A stretch of 64,000 nucleotides of DNA from Acidovorax temperans (GCF_006716905.1 NZ_VFPV01000004.1:1-64000); one strand, 5' to 3'; positions 1 through 9,265 are shown, counted from the first letter of the stretch. The notes: generated by a model not told the origin, from the sequence alone. A program made the numbers and translations.

Positions 1-1689
1 GCCCACCCCGCCGCACTGGCCCAGGTGCCTGCTGCCTTGCAAACCCCTGCGCGGCTGGAGGCCCTGCTGCGCCGGGGTGTGGACGTGGCGGTGCAGATCC
101 CGCCCCACTGCATGACCCGCGACGCCCTGCTGCTGGCCCGCGAGCTGTACGCGGGCGACCCCACCTGGGACGCGCGGGACGAGCGCTGCAGCCAGCCCCC
201 GGCACAGCCAACGGCGCCCGTGTGGGGCTGCCTGCTCACGCCAGAACAGGCCCTGCAAGCGGTGTGGGCCGGTGTGCCTTTGCGCGATGTGCCCCACTGG
301 CTGCGCACCAATGCCCTGGAGCAGGCGGCGCTGGACGCTGATATCGCCAACCTGGCGCACCTGGCCCCGGGCCAGATCACGCCCGCGCTGGCCCAGCGCG
401 CCGTGCTGCACGCCAACGGCCGCCTCATCCGGCATATGCCCGCAGAGCTGCTCACGCCAGCGTTGTGCCTGGCCTCGGCCCAGGCCAACGGGCGGACGCT
501 GCAAGACATCCCACCGCCACTGCGCAGCCTGGAAGTGTGCGTGGCCGCGCTGGAAGACCAGCCCGACCTGTTCCCCCAGGTGCCTACCGAACTGGCCGTG
601 GCAGTGACCACCGCGCTGATCGACAACGACCTGGGCCGCGCCCGCGAACAGGGCGCACCGCGCGAGGGCAGCGCCTGGCATGTGGCGCGGGCCTGGGCGC
701 AGCTGGCCGTGAACCAACCCCAGGCGGCTGTGGACGACGCCCTGCGCGGCCTGCCCCATGTGCCAGCGCCCCAGCACGCCCACTACGTGCTGGCCCGCGC
801 CTACCAGGCGCTGGGCCACACCGCGCAGGCGGCGCTGGCCGCGTGCAGCGTGCTGTCGCTGCAGTCGCCCTACCAGCCGGCATGGGCCCCCACAGAAGAC
901 ACGGGCTGGCTCACCGCCCTGGCGCGCTGGCACCTGGGCCATGCCGACGAAGCCAGCCTCATCCGCCAGCTGGCGCTGCACCCGCAAACCCTGGCCGATA
1001 TGCCGCGTGCGCGCATCACCCCCGCCATGGTGGACGCAGCCCTGGCAGCCGACCCCGCCACGGTGCGCTGGGTGCCCAAGCGGCTGATGACGCCCACCCA
1101 CTACGCCGTGGCGCTGCGTGTGGGCGTGAAGCGGCGTGAGGACATTCCACCCGCCATGGTCATGGCCGTGGACCAGGCTACCCAGGCACAGCCCGCTGCC
1201 AGCGCACCGGCCATGCCTGCACCACGCCCGTTGCAAGCAGAGCGCCGTGCGCAGCCCCCTGCAGAGGCCCCGCGCCACCCATACCCAGGTACCCCGCGCG
1301 TGGCCACGCCATGGGCCTGGTGGCTGCTGGGCACCGTGCTGCGCAGCGCCGTGGGCCACCCCGCCAGCGCGCGGGGCCTGGTGCACTGGCTGGAACAACG
1401 GCCGCTGGCCGCGTCTGCGCTGCATGCCCTGCTGAGCCTGCTGGCCGTGGCGCTGCATACCACCGTGTCGGTGGCCGTGTGGCTGGCCGAAGGGCCCGAA
1501 GCCGGGCTGGGCACCTTTGTGCTGGTGGGCTTTGCCGACGCCTACTGGGCCTGGCAATTCGCCTGGGAGGCCAGCCGCCCCAGCCTGACCCTGGCCGCCA
1601 GCGCCGTGGTGCTGTACCTGGTGGTGTGGTGCCCGCTGTACCGCAAGGCCGGGCGCGCGCTCGGCCACCCCCGGCAAACCAGCAGCTGA
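1..1689 (+). CDS. DUF4116-like repeat membrane protein, 5'-truncated by window edge
   Basis: The frame is open from base 1, so the true start lies upstream; the first GTG at 25 is probably internal. The visible protein carries imperfect repeats of about 25 residues with the pattern P-x2-L-x-T-x4-A (for example PAELLTPALCLASAQANG and PKRLMTPTHYAVALRVG), resembling DUF4116-type repeats. A TPR-like stretch sits near the middle (HVARAWAQLAVNQPQAAVDD), then a low-complexity Ala/Pro linker. Three hydrophobic segments lie in the last 110 residues (around HALLSLLAVALHTTVSVAVW, GTFVLVGFADAYWAWQF and AASAVVLYLVVWC), so the C-terminus is probably membrane-embedded with the repeats on one side. Function is unknown; a protein-interaction scaffold is a guess from the repeat type. 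The family name is by pattern only. Confidence 0.75.
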   Translation, partial: AHPAALAQVPAALQTPARLEALLRRGVDVAVQIPPHCMTRDALLLARELYAGDPTWDARDERCSQPPAQPTAPVWGCLLTPEQALQAVWAGVPLRDVPHWLRTNALEQAALDADIANLAHLAPGQITPALAQRAVLHANGRLIRHMPAELLTPALCLASAQANGRTLQDIPPPLRSLEVCVAALEDQPDLFPQVPTELAVAVTTALIDNDLGRAREQGAPREGSAWHVARAWAQLAVNQPQAAVDDALRGLPHVPAPQHAHYVLARAYQALGHTAQAALAACSVLSLQSPYQPAWAPTEDTGWLTALARWHLGHADEASLIRQLALHPQTLADMPRARITPAMVDAALAADPATVRWVPKRLMTPTHYAVALRVGVKRREDIPPAMVMAVDQATQAQPAASAPAMPAPRPLQAERRAQPPAEAPRHPYPGTPRVATPWAWWLLGTVLRSAVGHPASARGLVHWLEQRPLAASALHALLSLLAVALHTTVSVAVWLAEGPEAGLGTFVLVGFADAYWAWQFAWEASRPSLTLAASAVVLYLVVWCPLYRKAGRALGHPRQTSS

Positions 1690-1724
1690 CTGCGCCCCGC
1701 TTTGCGGCGGCCGGTGGCACAAAT

Positions 1725-1790
1725 CAGTATCATTTTGATAGCTGCTGGCGCTTTATCCACGGGCGCTAAACCCACTTTTGGCTTAAAAAC
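1725..1790 (+). repeat. Dispersed intergenic repeat, copy 1
   Basis: Contains TTTGATAGCTGCTGGCGCTT followed by ATCCACGGGCGCTAAA and a TTTTGGCTTAAAAA tail. Same layout as the copies at 9201, 21363, 38906, 49116 and elsewhere: a TATAA/GATAGCTGC block, a GCGCTT...AAGCGC dyad and a GGCC/AAAA tail. It lies just downstream of the first gene. Confidence 0.8.
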
Positions 1791-1943
1791 ACATTCCTCT
1801 CAGCCATCCATACGGTGTGGCTGCTCAGGCCTGCATTCGCGGCAAACCTCCCACATTCCGTTACAACACGGGTATGCAGCAAGGCACGCACAGGTCATTT
1901 GCTACAATATTGACAATTCTGATAAAAATGTTTTTCTAGTAAC

Positions 1944-2596
1944 CATCCCCCGGCAAAGCCGGGGGCATTCGGGATGTGAGCCGCTCAAAGCGGCTGTAAG
2001 GGGTCGCTAACGCGGCCCCTCATTCTTGGGGCCACCTATCGGTGGCTACTCACCTCCATAGACCGAGTTGGTCCAACCTCTCGTCTTCCTTCTCCTGGTT
2101 TCGGATGTACTCCCGTATCACCGCTTCGTCGCGTCCCACCGTCGAGACGAAGTACCCTCGCGCCCAGAAGTGCTGACCCACGAAGTTGCGCTTTCGCTCT
2201 CCGTACACCCGCGCAAGGTGGATTGCGCTCTTGCCTTTGATAAAGCCCACCACCTGCGACACCGAGTACTTCGGTGGGATCGACAGCATCATGTGCACGT
2301 GATCGGGCATCAGATGCCCCTCTTCAACCCTGCATTCCTTTTGCGCGGCCAACTTTCTGAATACCTCACCCAGGTGTTCGCGTAGCTGCTTGTACAGCGT
2401 TCGCCTTCGACACTTGGGGATGAAGACCACGTGATATTTGCAATCCCAGGCCGTGTGACTCAAACTTTCATACTTGTCCATCGTGTTTCTTCCTTTCGTT
2501 TGCTTGGCGGCTCACGATTGAAAGTCTCTACGGTGGACAACCTCCTGAAAAGTCAAACTTCTACTGCCTCCCCGGCAGAGCCGGGGGGCCTCCTTT
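1944..2596 (-). mobile_element. IS200/IS605-type element carrying only tnpA
   Basis: A single HUH transposase gene is bracketed by subterminal hairpins of the same sequence: CCCCGGC-AAA-GCCGGGG at 1948-1964 and CCCCGGC-AGA-GCCGGGG at 2570-2586. Three further hairpins lie between the first one and the gene (AGCCGCT/AGCGGCT at 1979-1995, AGGGG/CCCCT at 1999-2020, GCCACC/GGTGGC at 2031-2046). There are no inverted terminal repeats and no obvious target duplication, as expected for the single-strand transposition of this family. No tnpB is present, so the IS200 layout is favoured. The outer ends are estimates. Confidence 0.8.
2050..2481 (-). CDS. tnpA: IS200/IS605 family transposase TnpA
   Basis: 143 residues, the usual size of this single-domain Y1 transposase, which nicks and joins single-stranded ends through a phosphotyrosine. 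The HUH pair is seen in PDHVHMML (His61, His63), and a candidate catalytic tyrosine is Tyr125 in VIREYIRNQE. The N-terminus (YHVVFIPKCRRR) is typical of the IS200 group. The gene appears intact and is the only gene of its element. Expression is probably low, because the flanking hairpins can sequester its start region, a known habit of IS200. Confidence 0.92.
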   Translation of the reverse strand: MDKYESLSHTAWDCKYHVVFIPKCRRRTLYKQLREHLGEVFRKLAAQKECRVEEGHLMPDHVHMMLSIPPKYSVSQVVGFIKGKSAIHLARVYGERKRNFVGQHFWARGYFVSTVGRDEAVIREYIRNQEKEDERLDQLGLWR

Positions 2597-2668
2597 TGGT
2601 AGCTAGCCAGCCGCCCTGTTTAACCCTGTTTGACAGACCACCGGCCAGCCACTGACTGTGCAACGCCC

Positions 2669-4681
2669 ATGAAACGAGGCTCACCCCCTCGCCAGCGCAC
2701 GCTGCGGCCCCTGGTCATTTCCTGGCTGCTCGCGGGCATCACCAGCGCCTATGCGCAGGCAGACATGGTCGATCTGCCACTGGAACAGTTGATGCAGATG
2801 CAGGTGACCACCGCCAGCCGCTACGCGCAAACCGCGCTGGAAGCTCCGGCGGCCGTCAGCGTGGTCACTGCCGAGGACATCCGCCTTTTTGGCTACCGCT
2901 CGCTGGCAGAGGTGCTGGCCAGCATGCGCGGGCTGTATGTGTCTTACGACCGCGCCTACCACTACCTCGGCACCCGGGGCTTTGCCACGCCGGGCGACTA
3001 CAACACGCGCGTGCTGTTGCTGGTCAACGGAGTGCGGCTCAATGACAACCTCTACGACCAGGCCAGCATTGGCACCGACTTCCCGATTGATCTGGACCTG
3101 ATCGAGCGGGTGGAGTTTGTCTCCGGCCCGGGCTCGGCCGTGTACGGGGCCAACGCCTTCTTTGGCGTGGTCAACGTCATCACGCGCGACGGGCGCCAAT
3201 TGCCCGGGCCCCAGGTGGCTGTGGAAGCGGGCAGCCAGGGCAGTGCCAAGGCGCGCCTGTCGGTGGGCACCGTGGATGCCTACGGCGGCGACTGGCTGGT
3301 GGCAGCCACCCGGGCCACGCGCCGGGGGGCAGACCTTTACTTCCCAAGCTACGACGCCCCCAACAGCAACCACGGCGTGGCCCAGGGGCTGGACTTTGAC
3401 CGCAGCACCCAGCTGTTTGCCCGCATGCGCCGTGATGGCCTGGCGCTGACCCTGGCGCATGCCGAGCGCCACAAGGGCGTGCCCACGGCGGCGTTCTCGC
3501 AGGTGTTCAACGACCCGCGCTCCCAGTTCACCGACCAGAGCACCCGCCTGGCGGCCGAGTACACCGCGCAAGTCTCGCCCACGCTGGCCTTCACCGGCCG
3601 TGCCCACGCAGCGCGCTACCAGTACGTGGGCGACTATGTGTACGACTACCCACCGCTCACCGTCAACCGCGACGTGGGTACCGGGCAATGGTGGGGCGGC
3701 GAATTGCAGTGGGTGAGCACAGCCCTGGCACGCCACAAGCTGGTGTGGGGCCTGGACTACCGGCGCGACACGCGCATCACCCAGACCAACGCCGACCTGG
3801 ACCCACCCGCCGAGTACCTGAACGCCCGGCGCACAGGCGACGTGGCAGGCGTGTATGTGCAGGACGAGTTCGCCCTGCAACCCAACCTGACGCTGCACAC
3901 CGGCCTGCGCTGGGGCAAGCAGACGGGCAGCTCCGGCACGCTGAACCCGCGGCTGGGGCTGGTGTACTGGTGGAACCCGGCCACCGCCATCAAGCTGCTG
4001 CACGGCACCGCATACCGACCACCCAACGCATACGAGCACGACTACCGCGTGGACCTGCCCGGCGGCATTGTGGACAGGCACCATGTCCGCTCGGAGCGTG
4101 TGCGCACCACCGAACTGGCGCTGGAGCACGCCCCCTCCGGCGGCACACGCTACCTGCTGACGGCCTTCCGCTCTGAAGTGAAAGACCTCATTTCGATGAG
4201 CGCTGCAGCCAGCATCGACCGCTTCCTGCTGGACAACACGCGCTCGGTCAAGGTGCACGGCGTGGAGGCCGAGCTGGAGCAGCGCTGGCAAGCCGGGCAG
4301 CGCCTGCGCCTGGTGTATGGCTGGCAAAAAGCGCGCGACTCGTCCGTGGATGGCACGCTGAGCAACTCGCCGCGCCATTTGCTCAAAGTGCAGTGGTCTG
4401 ACACGGTGAGCGCAGCCCCCGCCAGCGCCTGGGGCCGGGGCCGTTATGCCATCGAAGCCATTGGCGTGGGGCCACGCAGCACCTCCCGCGGAACCAACCT
4501 GCCGGGGCACCTCCTCACCAATGTGAACTATTCCATGCGCATCTCGCAGGTGGATGTGTCGCTGGGCATCTACAACCTGTTCAACCAGCGGCATTACAGC
4601 GCCACATCGCTGGAAATACGGGACGACGCCCTGCGGCAGGACGGGCGCACCTTCCGCGTGAAGCTCACTTACGCGTTCTGA
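2669..4681 (+). CDS. TonB-dependent outer-membrane receptor
   Basis: About 670 residues. The start at 2669 is preferred because it directly precedes a signal peptide (ISWLLAGITSAYAQA); an upstream ATG at 2630 adds 13 polar residues. The plug domain (about residues 45-160) has EAPAAVSVVTAEDIRLFGYR, LLVNGVRLND and GPGSAVYGANAFFGVVNVIT, all typical of TonB plugs. A beta-barrel follows and ends in an aromatic C-terminal strand (FRVKLTYAF) as required for outer-membrane assembly. The substrate cannot be read from sequence. It lies 3 bp before a YfiR-like gene, itself overlapping a GGDEF-EAL gene, so receptor, periplasmic protein and c-di-GMP enzyme probably form one operon and perhaps one signalling path. 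Confidence 0.9.
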   Translation: MKRGSPPRQRTLRPLVISWLLAGITSAYAQADMVDLPLEQLMQMQVTTASRYAQTALEAPAAVSVVTAEDIRLFGYRSLAEVLASMRGLYVSYDRAYHYLGTRGFATPGDYNTRVLLLVNGVRLNDNLYDQASIGTDFPIDLDLIERVEFVSGPGSAVYGANAFFGVVNVITRDGRQLPGPQVAVEAGSQGSAKARLSVGTVDAYGGDWLVAATRATRRGADLYFPSYDAPNSNHGVAQGLDFDRSTQLFARMRRDGLALTLAHAERHKGVPTAAFSQVFNDPRSQFTDQSTRLAAEYTAQVSPTLAFTGRAHAARYQYVGDYVYDYPPLTVNRDVGTGQWWGGELQWVSTALARHKLVWGLDYRRDTRITQTNADLDPPAEYLNARRTGDVAGVYVQDEFALQPNLTLHTGLRWGKQTGSSGTLNPRLGLVYWWNPATAIKLLHGTAYRPPNAYEHDYRVDLPGGIVDRHHVRSERVRTTELALEHAPSGGTRYLLTAFRSEVKDLISMSAAASIDRFLLDNTRSVKVHGVEAELEQRWQAGQRLRLVYGWQKARDSSVDGTLSNSPRHLLKVQWSDTVSAAPASAWGRGRYAIEAIGVGPRSTSRGTNLPGHLLTNVNYSMRISQVDVSLGIYNLFNQRHYSATSLEIRDDALRQDGRTFRVKLTYAF

Positions 4682-4684
4682 GCC

Positions 4685-5227
4685 ATGCACAGCTTCTTGC
4701 GCTCCTGCGGCAAGCCACTGTGGTGGCTGGCCCTGCTGTGCGGCGCCTGGACTGCGGCGCACAGCGCAGAGCCTGTGGCAGAGCAGGACCTGAAGGCCGC
4801 CTACATCTTCAACTTCATCCAGTTCATCGAATGGCCCGAAAGGCAGGGAAGCGGCAACGAATTCACCGTCTGTGTATCGCCCTTCAGCCCGTTGAAGCGC
4901 TCGCTCACGGCGCTGGAAAACAAGCAGACCACCCGGGGCCAGACCATCAAGATCCGGCACCTGGAAGTCGCCACCCTGCGGGAGTGCGAAGCCCTGATCG
5001 TGCACAACCCTGATGCCGAACATGTCTTGCGCGCTCTGCGGGCCGCGCCGCAGGGCCACGGCGTATTGACGATTGCCGACGACATGACTTTCGTGGACCC
5101 CGACATCGTGATCGCGCTGGCGCAATCCGATGGGCGCGTGGTGTTCCACATCCACGCCGAAGCGGCCACCAAGGCCGGCCTCACCATCAGTTCCCGGCTG
5201 CTGCGCCTGGCCAAAGGCACCCGATGA
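4685..5227 (+). CDS. YfiR-like periplasmic protein (DUF4154)
   Basis: 180 residues with a signal peptide (WLALLCGAWTAAHSAE). It continues with the YfiR/DUF4154 hallmark EQDLKAAYIFNFIQFIEWP and ends with FHIHAEAATKAGLTISSRLLRLA, also typical. In Pseudomonas the family member YfiR is a periplasmic repressor of the membrane diguanylate cyclase YfiN. Here the next gene overlaps by ATGA and encodes a membrane GGDEF-EAL protein, so the same inhibitory partnership is plausible. The outer-membrane lipoprotein partner YfiB is absent; a TonB receptor occupies that place. Function is inferred from family and context. Confidence 0.85.
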   Translation: MHSFLRSCGKPLWWLALLCGAWTAAHSAEPVAEQDLKAAYIFNFIQFIEWPERQGSGNEFTVCVSPFSPLKRSLTALENKQTTRGQTIKIRHLEVATLRECEALIVHNPDAEHVLRALRAAPQGHGVLTIADDMTFVDPDIVIALAQSDGRVVFHIHAEAATKAGLTISSRLLRLAKGTR

Positions 5228-7131
5228 AAAGCAAGGCATCCCCCACATCCACCGTGGCCCTGCAGTTGCAGCCGCTGCTGCTGTCGTCCAAGCTGGTCGT
5301 CACGGGCATCTGGACGGCTGGGCTGGCACTGCTCACGGTGGTGCTGGCGCTCACGGCGGTGGATTACTGGAGCGCACGCGCCTCCATGCTGCAAGACAGC
5401 GCCGTGGAGGCCGCCATCGTGGCCGACAACGTCTCGGCCGCCGTGGTGTTCCGCGACACCGAAACCGCCACCGAGATGCTGTCGGCCCTGCGCTCATCGT
5501 CCATGGTGCTCAGTGCCGGTGTGTATGACCGCGACGGCGTGCTGTTTGCGCACTACGCCCGCTCGCGCGACCCCCAATTCCCCACCACCTTGCGCGCCAC
5601 GGGCATGGACCGCATTGCCGAGCGCGCCGGGTGGACCATGCTGGAGATCACGCACCCCATCCACGGCGCGGATGCCGAAGTGGGCACCCTGTACGTGCGC
5701 AAGTCGATGGAGGCTGTGTACAAGCGCCTGGGCTTTCGCTTTCTGAGCGCTTCGCTCATCGCCGCCTGTGTGATGGCATTGGCCACGGCCATTGTGCTGC
5801 GCAGCCGCGCAGTGGTGCGCGAGGCCGAAAACCGCCTGCAAGTGCTGGCGCACACCGATGCCGTCACCGATGTGAGCAACCGCCACGCCTTCAACGAACG
5901 CCTGGCGGCCGAGCTGGAACTGGCACGCAGCACAGGCCAGCAGGTGGCCCTGATTTACATCGACCTGGACAACTTCAAGACGCTCAACGACACCTTCGGC
6001 CACGCAGCGGGCGACGGGCTGCTGCGCCAGGTGGCCAGCCGCCTGCAGTCGGTGATGCGCCGCAGCGACAGCATCTCGCGCATGGGTGGCGATGAATTCG
6101 CCGTGATCCTGCGCCAGAACATGGATGACGAGGCCCTGAGTCAGTACGGCGAGCGGATCATCAGCGTCTTTGAGCTCCCCTATACCGAAGCCGGTCAGCA
6201 GGTGAACGTGACGTGCAGCGCCGGCATTGCGTCCTTTCCCGACGACGCTCCGGACATGGATGCCCTGGTCAGCAACGCAGACACGGCGATGTACCGCGCC
6301 AAGGAGCTGGGCAAGAACCGCTGCGTGCGCTTTGACGCGTCGATGAACCAGGCCATGGTGCGCCGCCAGGCGATCGAGCAAGCGCTGCGCGCCGAGCTGG
6401 AAGGCGGCCACGGCCTGGCGCTGCATTACCAGCCGCTGTTTAGCGCGCGCGACAACGCGCTGGTGGGCGCTGAAGCGCTGCTGCGGTGGACGCACGCCGA
6501 CCTGGGCAACGTGCCCCCGCTGGAGGCGATTTCAGTGGCGGAAGACTGCGGCCTGATCGTGCCGCTGGGCTACTGGGTGCTGCGCAAGGCGTGCCGTGAT
6601 GCATCGCGCTGGCAGGGCCAGCACCACCGCCCGTTGCGCGTGGCCGTGAACATTTCGGCCCGCCAGCTGGGCGACTCGCAGTTTCTGGAGCAGGTGATGG
6701 ACATCCTGCGCGAAGAGAAGCTGCCTGCTGACCTGCTGGAGATCGAGCTGACCGAAACCGTGCTGATGGAAAACATGGAAGCCGGCGCGTACACGCTGCA
6801 CCGCCTGAGCCAGCTCGACATCCACCTGGCGATTGACGATTTTGGTACCGGGTATTCGTCGCTGGCCTACCTGCGCCAGCTCCCCATGCGGCGCCTGAAG
6901 ATCGACCGCAGTTTCGTGCGCGACCTGCCCTCGCAAGAGCACAGCCGCAAAATCGTCACCGCCATCGTGGCACTGGCGCACGGCCTGGGGCTGGAAGTCA
7001 CCGCCGAAGGCGTGGAAACGCTGGAACAGGCCGAGTACCTGGTGAAGCAGGGCTGCGATGTGCTGCAAGGCTATGCCTTTGCGCGGCCCATGCCCGTGCA
7101 GCAGTTTGTGGAGCTGCAGGCTTCGCACTGA
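5224..7131 (+). CDS. Membrane GGDEF-EAL c-di-GMP enzyme, YfiN-like sensor part
   Basis: 635 residues. Two membrane segments (about residues 25-48 and 175-195) bracket a periplasmic sensor region resembling the CHASE8-type domain of YfiN. The cytoplasmic part has a GGDEF domain with intact GGDEF at residues 288-292 and an EAL domain with intact EAL at 417-419 and the loop DDFGTGYSS from residue 538. Both diguanylate cyclase and phosphodiesterase activity are therefore possible; which dominates cannot be told. Its ATG overlaps the stop of the YfiR-like gene (ATGA), implying translational coupling and a regulator-enzyme pair. It differs from classical YfiN by carrying an EAL domain. Confidence 0.9.
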   Translation: MKSKASPTSTVALQLQPLLLSSKLVVTGIWTAGLALLTVVLALTAVDYWSARASMLQDSAVEAAIVADNVSAAVVFRDTETATEMLSALRSSSMVLSAGVYDRDGVLFAHYARSRDPQFPTTLRATGMDRIAERAGWTMLEITHPIHGADAEVGTLYVRKSMEAVYKRLGFRFLSASLIAACVMALATAIVLRSRAVVREAENRLQVLAHTDAVTDVSNRHAFNERLAAELELARSTGQQVALIYIDLDNFKTLNDTFGHAAGDGLLRQVASRLQSVMRRSDSISRMGGDEFAVILRQNMDDEALSQYGERIISVFELPYTEAGQQVNVTCSAGIASFPDDAPDMDALVSNADTAMYRAKELGKNRCVRFDASMNQAMVRRQAIEQALRAELEGGHGLALHYQPLFSARDNALVGAEALLRWTHADLGNVPPLEAISVAEDCGLIVPLGYWVLRKACRDASRWQGQHHRPLRVAVNISARQLGDSQFLEQVMDILREEKLPADLLEIELTETVLMENMEAGAYTLHRLSQLDIHLAIDDFGTGYSSLAYLRQLPMRRLKIDRSFVRDLPSQEHSRKIVTAIVALAHGLGLEVTAEGVETLEQAEYLVKQGCDVLQGYAFARPMPVQQFVELQASH

Positions 7132-7222
7132 CGGCATTGCGACGTTGCGTGTGTCCCCGCACATGACCGCGCGCCGCCTGCAAGGCTCCATGCCCAGGTG
7201 CCTGTGCTAGCATTTGTCTCCT

Positions 7223-7327
7223 ATGCAACGCACCCTGCGCCTGTCCCCACTACCGCTAAGCCTACTAGTGCTTGGCCGGGGTCTGCACGCGTTCGCACAC
7301 CCGGCTGCCACCTCGCGCAGCCGTTGA
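7223..7327 (+). CDS. Putative leucine leader peptide upstream of leuA
   Basis: A 34-codon ORF starting ATG CAA CGC and ending TGA. It encodes eight leucines, and codons 10 to 17 (LPLSLLVL) hold four CTA codons plus one CTT. CTA is rare in this GC-rich sequence. Clustered rare Leu codons in a short ORF 170 bp before leuA are the signature of ribosome-mediated attenuation. No good Shine-Dalgarno is seen. A TAGCAT at 7208-7213 could be a -10 that would leave almost no leader before the ATG. Potential RNA hairpins follow (separate entry). Assignment is from sequence pattern and context. Confidence 0.7.
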   Translation: MQRTLRLSPLPLSLLVLGRGLHAFAHPAATSRSR

Positions 7328-7334
7328 ACCACCC

Positions 7335-7422
7335 GACATCCCCCTGACCCCGGCCCCCACACCAGCTCTTGTGCCATGCGCAAGGGGCTGCAGGGGACGT
7401 CATCCGATTTGTTTCTGATGAC
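7335..7422 (+). promoter_or_regulatory. Candidate leuA attenuator hairpins
   Basis: Three possible pairings follow the leader ORF. (a) CAGCTCTTGTGC at 7363-7374 with GCGCAAGGGGCTG at 7378-7390, loop CAT. (b) GACATCCCC at 7335-7343 with GGGGACGTC at 7393-7401, one mismatch. (c) GTCATC at 7399-7404 with GATGAC at 7417-7422. Pairing (b) encloses (a) and shares bases with (c), so mutually exclusive structures are possible. No long U-run follows, so a classical intrinsic terminator is not proven; control could act on elongation or on leuA translation. Confidence 0.45.
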
Positions 7423-7495
7423 CCGTGCCAGGGCTGCTGCCACAACGCACTCCACGTGCTCCCGCAGCCCGGCACCACCGAAGTGGAGCCTTGCC

Positions 7496-9184
7496 ATGAT
7501 GATCGCCAAACCCGCCACCAAATACCAAGCCATGGCCCCCGTCGCATTGCCCGACCGCCAGTGGCCCAGCCGCAGCATCACGCGTGCGCCGCGCTGGCTC
7601 TCTACCGATCTGCGCGACGGCAACCAGGCGCTGTTCGAGCCCATGAACGGCGAACGCAAGATGAAGCTCTTCATGGAGCTGGTGCGCATCGGCTTCAAGG
7701 AAATCGAGGTGGGCTTTCCAGCCGCATCACAGACCGACTTTGACTTTGTGCGCCGCCTCATCGACGAAGACCTGATCCCCGAGGACGTGACCCTCATGGT
7801 CATGACCCAGTCGCGCGAAGACCTGATTGCGCGCACCGTCGAAGCGGTCCAAGGCGCACCGCGCGCCATCGTGCACCTGTACAACGCCACCGCGCCCGCG
7901 TGGCGGCGCATGGTGTTTGGCATGAACGTCACGCAGGTGATGCAGCTCATCACCCACCATGTGGGTTACCTCAAGCAGCTCACCGATGCGCGGCCCGAGA
8001 CGGAATGGACGCTGCAGTATTCCCCCGAAACCTTCAGCGCCACCGAGCTGCGTGTCTCGCTCAAGGCCTGCCAGGCCGCCATTGCCGCATGGAACGCCGG
8101 GCCCGGCCGTCCCATCATCATCAACCTGCCCACCACGGTGGAAAACGCCACGCCCAACGTGTTTGCCGACCAGATCGAGTGGATGGACCGCCACCTGAGC
8201 CCGCGCGAGCACATCGTGCTGTCGGTACACACCCACAACGACCGGGGCACCGGTGTGGCCGCCGCCGAGCTGGCGGTGATGGCGGGCGCCCAGCGCGTGG
8301 AAGGCTGCCTGTTTGGCAACGGCGAGCGCTGCGGCAACATGGACATCGTGACCATGGCGCTGAACCTGTACACCCAGGGCGTGCACCCGCAGCTTGATTT
8401 TTCCAACATCACCGCCGTGGCGCGCGTGGCCGAGGAATGCACAGGCATCCCCATCCACCCGCGCCATCCCTACGCAGGTGACCTCGTGTTCACAGCGTTC
8501 TCTGGCTCGCACCAGGATGCGATCAAGAAAGGCTTTGCCGCGCAAGACCCGGATGCGCTGTGGGAAGTGCCGTACCTTCCCATCGACCCGGCGGACCTCG
8601 GCCGCACCTACGACAGCGTGATCCGCGTGAACAGCCAGTCGGGCAAGGGCGGCATTGCCTTCTTGCTGGAGCGCGAACACGGCGTGGTGATGCCCCGGCG
8701 CATGCAGGTGGAGTTCAGCGCCGTGGTGCAGCGCCATACCGACGCGAGCGAAACCGAGATGGGCGCCACGCAGTTGTGGGAACTGTTCCAGGCCACCTAC
8801 CTGCGCGCCCCGGCCGCACCTGCCGTGGTGTGCCACACCCACCGGCTGGACGAAGACGGGCAGGGCATTGAGCTGGATGTCTCCATCGAAGGCGTGCGCC
8901 AAACGCTGCGCGGCCAAGGCAACGGCCCCATTGCCGCCACGGTGGACGCCCTGGGCCTGCCGCTGCGCGTGGACCACTACGAAGAGCGTGCCACCGGCAG
9001 CGGTGCCAACGCCCAGGCGCTGGCCATTGTGGAAGCCGCCATGGAGGGCGTGAACGGTGCCACCTTTGGCGCGGGTATGAGCCACAACATCGTGACCGCA
9101 TCGGTGCAGGCCATTGTGAGCGTGGCCAACCGCCTGGCACAACGACTGCCGCACCAGGCTGGCGCAGCTGCTGCGCACGCCTGA
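7496..9184 (+). CDS. leuA: 2-isopropylmalate synthase
   Basis: 562 residues. It condenses 2-ketoisovalerate with acetyl-CoA, the first committed step of leucine synthesis. Visible motifs are STDLRDGNQAL (catalytic Arg/Asp), GFKEIEVGFPAASQTDFDF, and the metal site VHTHNDRGTG with GCLFGNGERCGNMD. The C-terminal third resembles the LeuA regulatory dimer domain that binds leucine. The length and the DGNQALFEPM signature fit the long, yeast/actinobacterial type. The start at 7496 has GGAG about 9 bases upstream. A longer reading from 7376 would run through the attenuator and is rejected. Regulation by the leader ORF at 7223 is likely. Confidence 0.95.
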   Translation: MMIAKPATKYQAMAPVALPDRQWPSRSITRAPRWLSTDLRDGNQALFEPMNGERKMKLFMELVRIGFKEIEVGFPAASQTDFDFVRRLIDEDLIPEDVTLMVMTQSREDLIARTVEAVQGAPRAIVHLYNATAPAWRRMVFGMNVTQVMQLITHHVGYLKQLTDARPETEWTLQYSPETFSATELRVSLKACQAAIAAWNAGPGRPIIINLPTTVENATPNVFADQIEWMDRHLSPREHIVLSVHTHNDRGTGVAAAELAVMAGAQRVEGCLFGNGERCGNMDIVTMALNLYTQGVHPQLDFSNITAVARVAEECTGIPIHPRHPYAGDLVFTAFSGSHQDAIKKGFAAQDPDALWEVPYLPIDPADLGRTYDSVIRVNSQSGKGGIAFLLEREHGVVMPRRMQVEFSAVVQRHTDASETEMGATQLWELFQATYLRAPAAPAVVCHTHRLDEDGQGIELDVSIEGVRQTLRGQGNGPIAATVDALGLPLRVDHYEERATGSGANAQALAIVEAAMEGVNGATFGAGMSHNIVTASVQAIVSVANRLAQRLPHQAGAAAAHA

Positions 9185-9200
9185 ACCATCGGCCTGGTGA

Positions 9201-9265
9201 TGCTATATAAAACATAGCTGCCAGCGCTTATCCAGCAAGCGCTGCAGCCTTGTTTCATTCAAAAA
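9201..9265 (+). repeat. Dispersed intergenic repeat, copy 2
   Basis: Begins TGCTATATAAAACATAGCTG, then GCGCTTATCCAGCAAGCGCT (a near-perfect dyad) and a CAGCCTTG...TTCAAAAA tail. It lies 17 bp after leuA and may act as its transcript end. Confidence 0.85.

Noticed and set aside
1900-1943. Promoter with TACAAT and TTGACA near the IS200 end
   Set aside because: The two hexamers are in the wrong order and spacing for one promoter, and no gene follows on the + strand.
2681-5248. 855-codon open frame on the minus strand
   Set aside because: It is antisense to the TonB receptor and YfiR-like genes, has no recognisable domain, and reflects high GC with few stops.
7376-7495. N-terminal extension of LeuA from 7376
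   Set aside because: It would translate the attenuator stems and lacks a ribosome site; ATG 7496 has GGAG.
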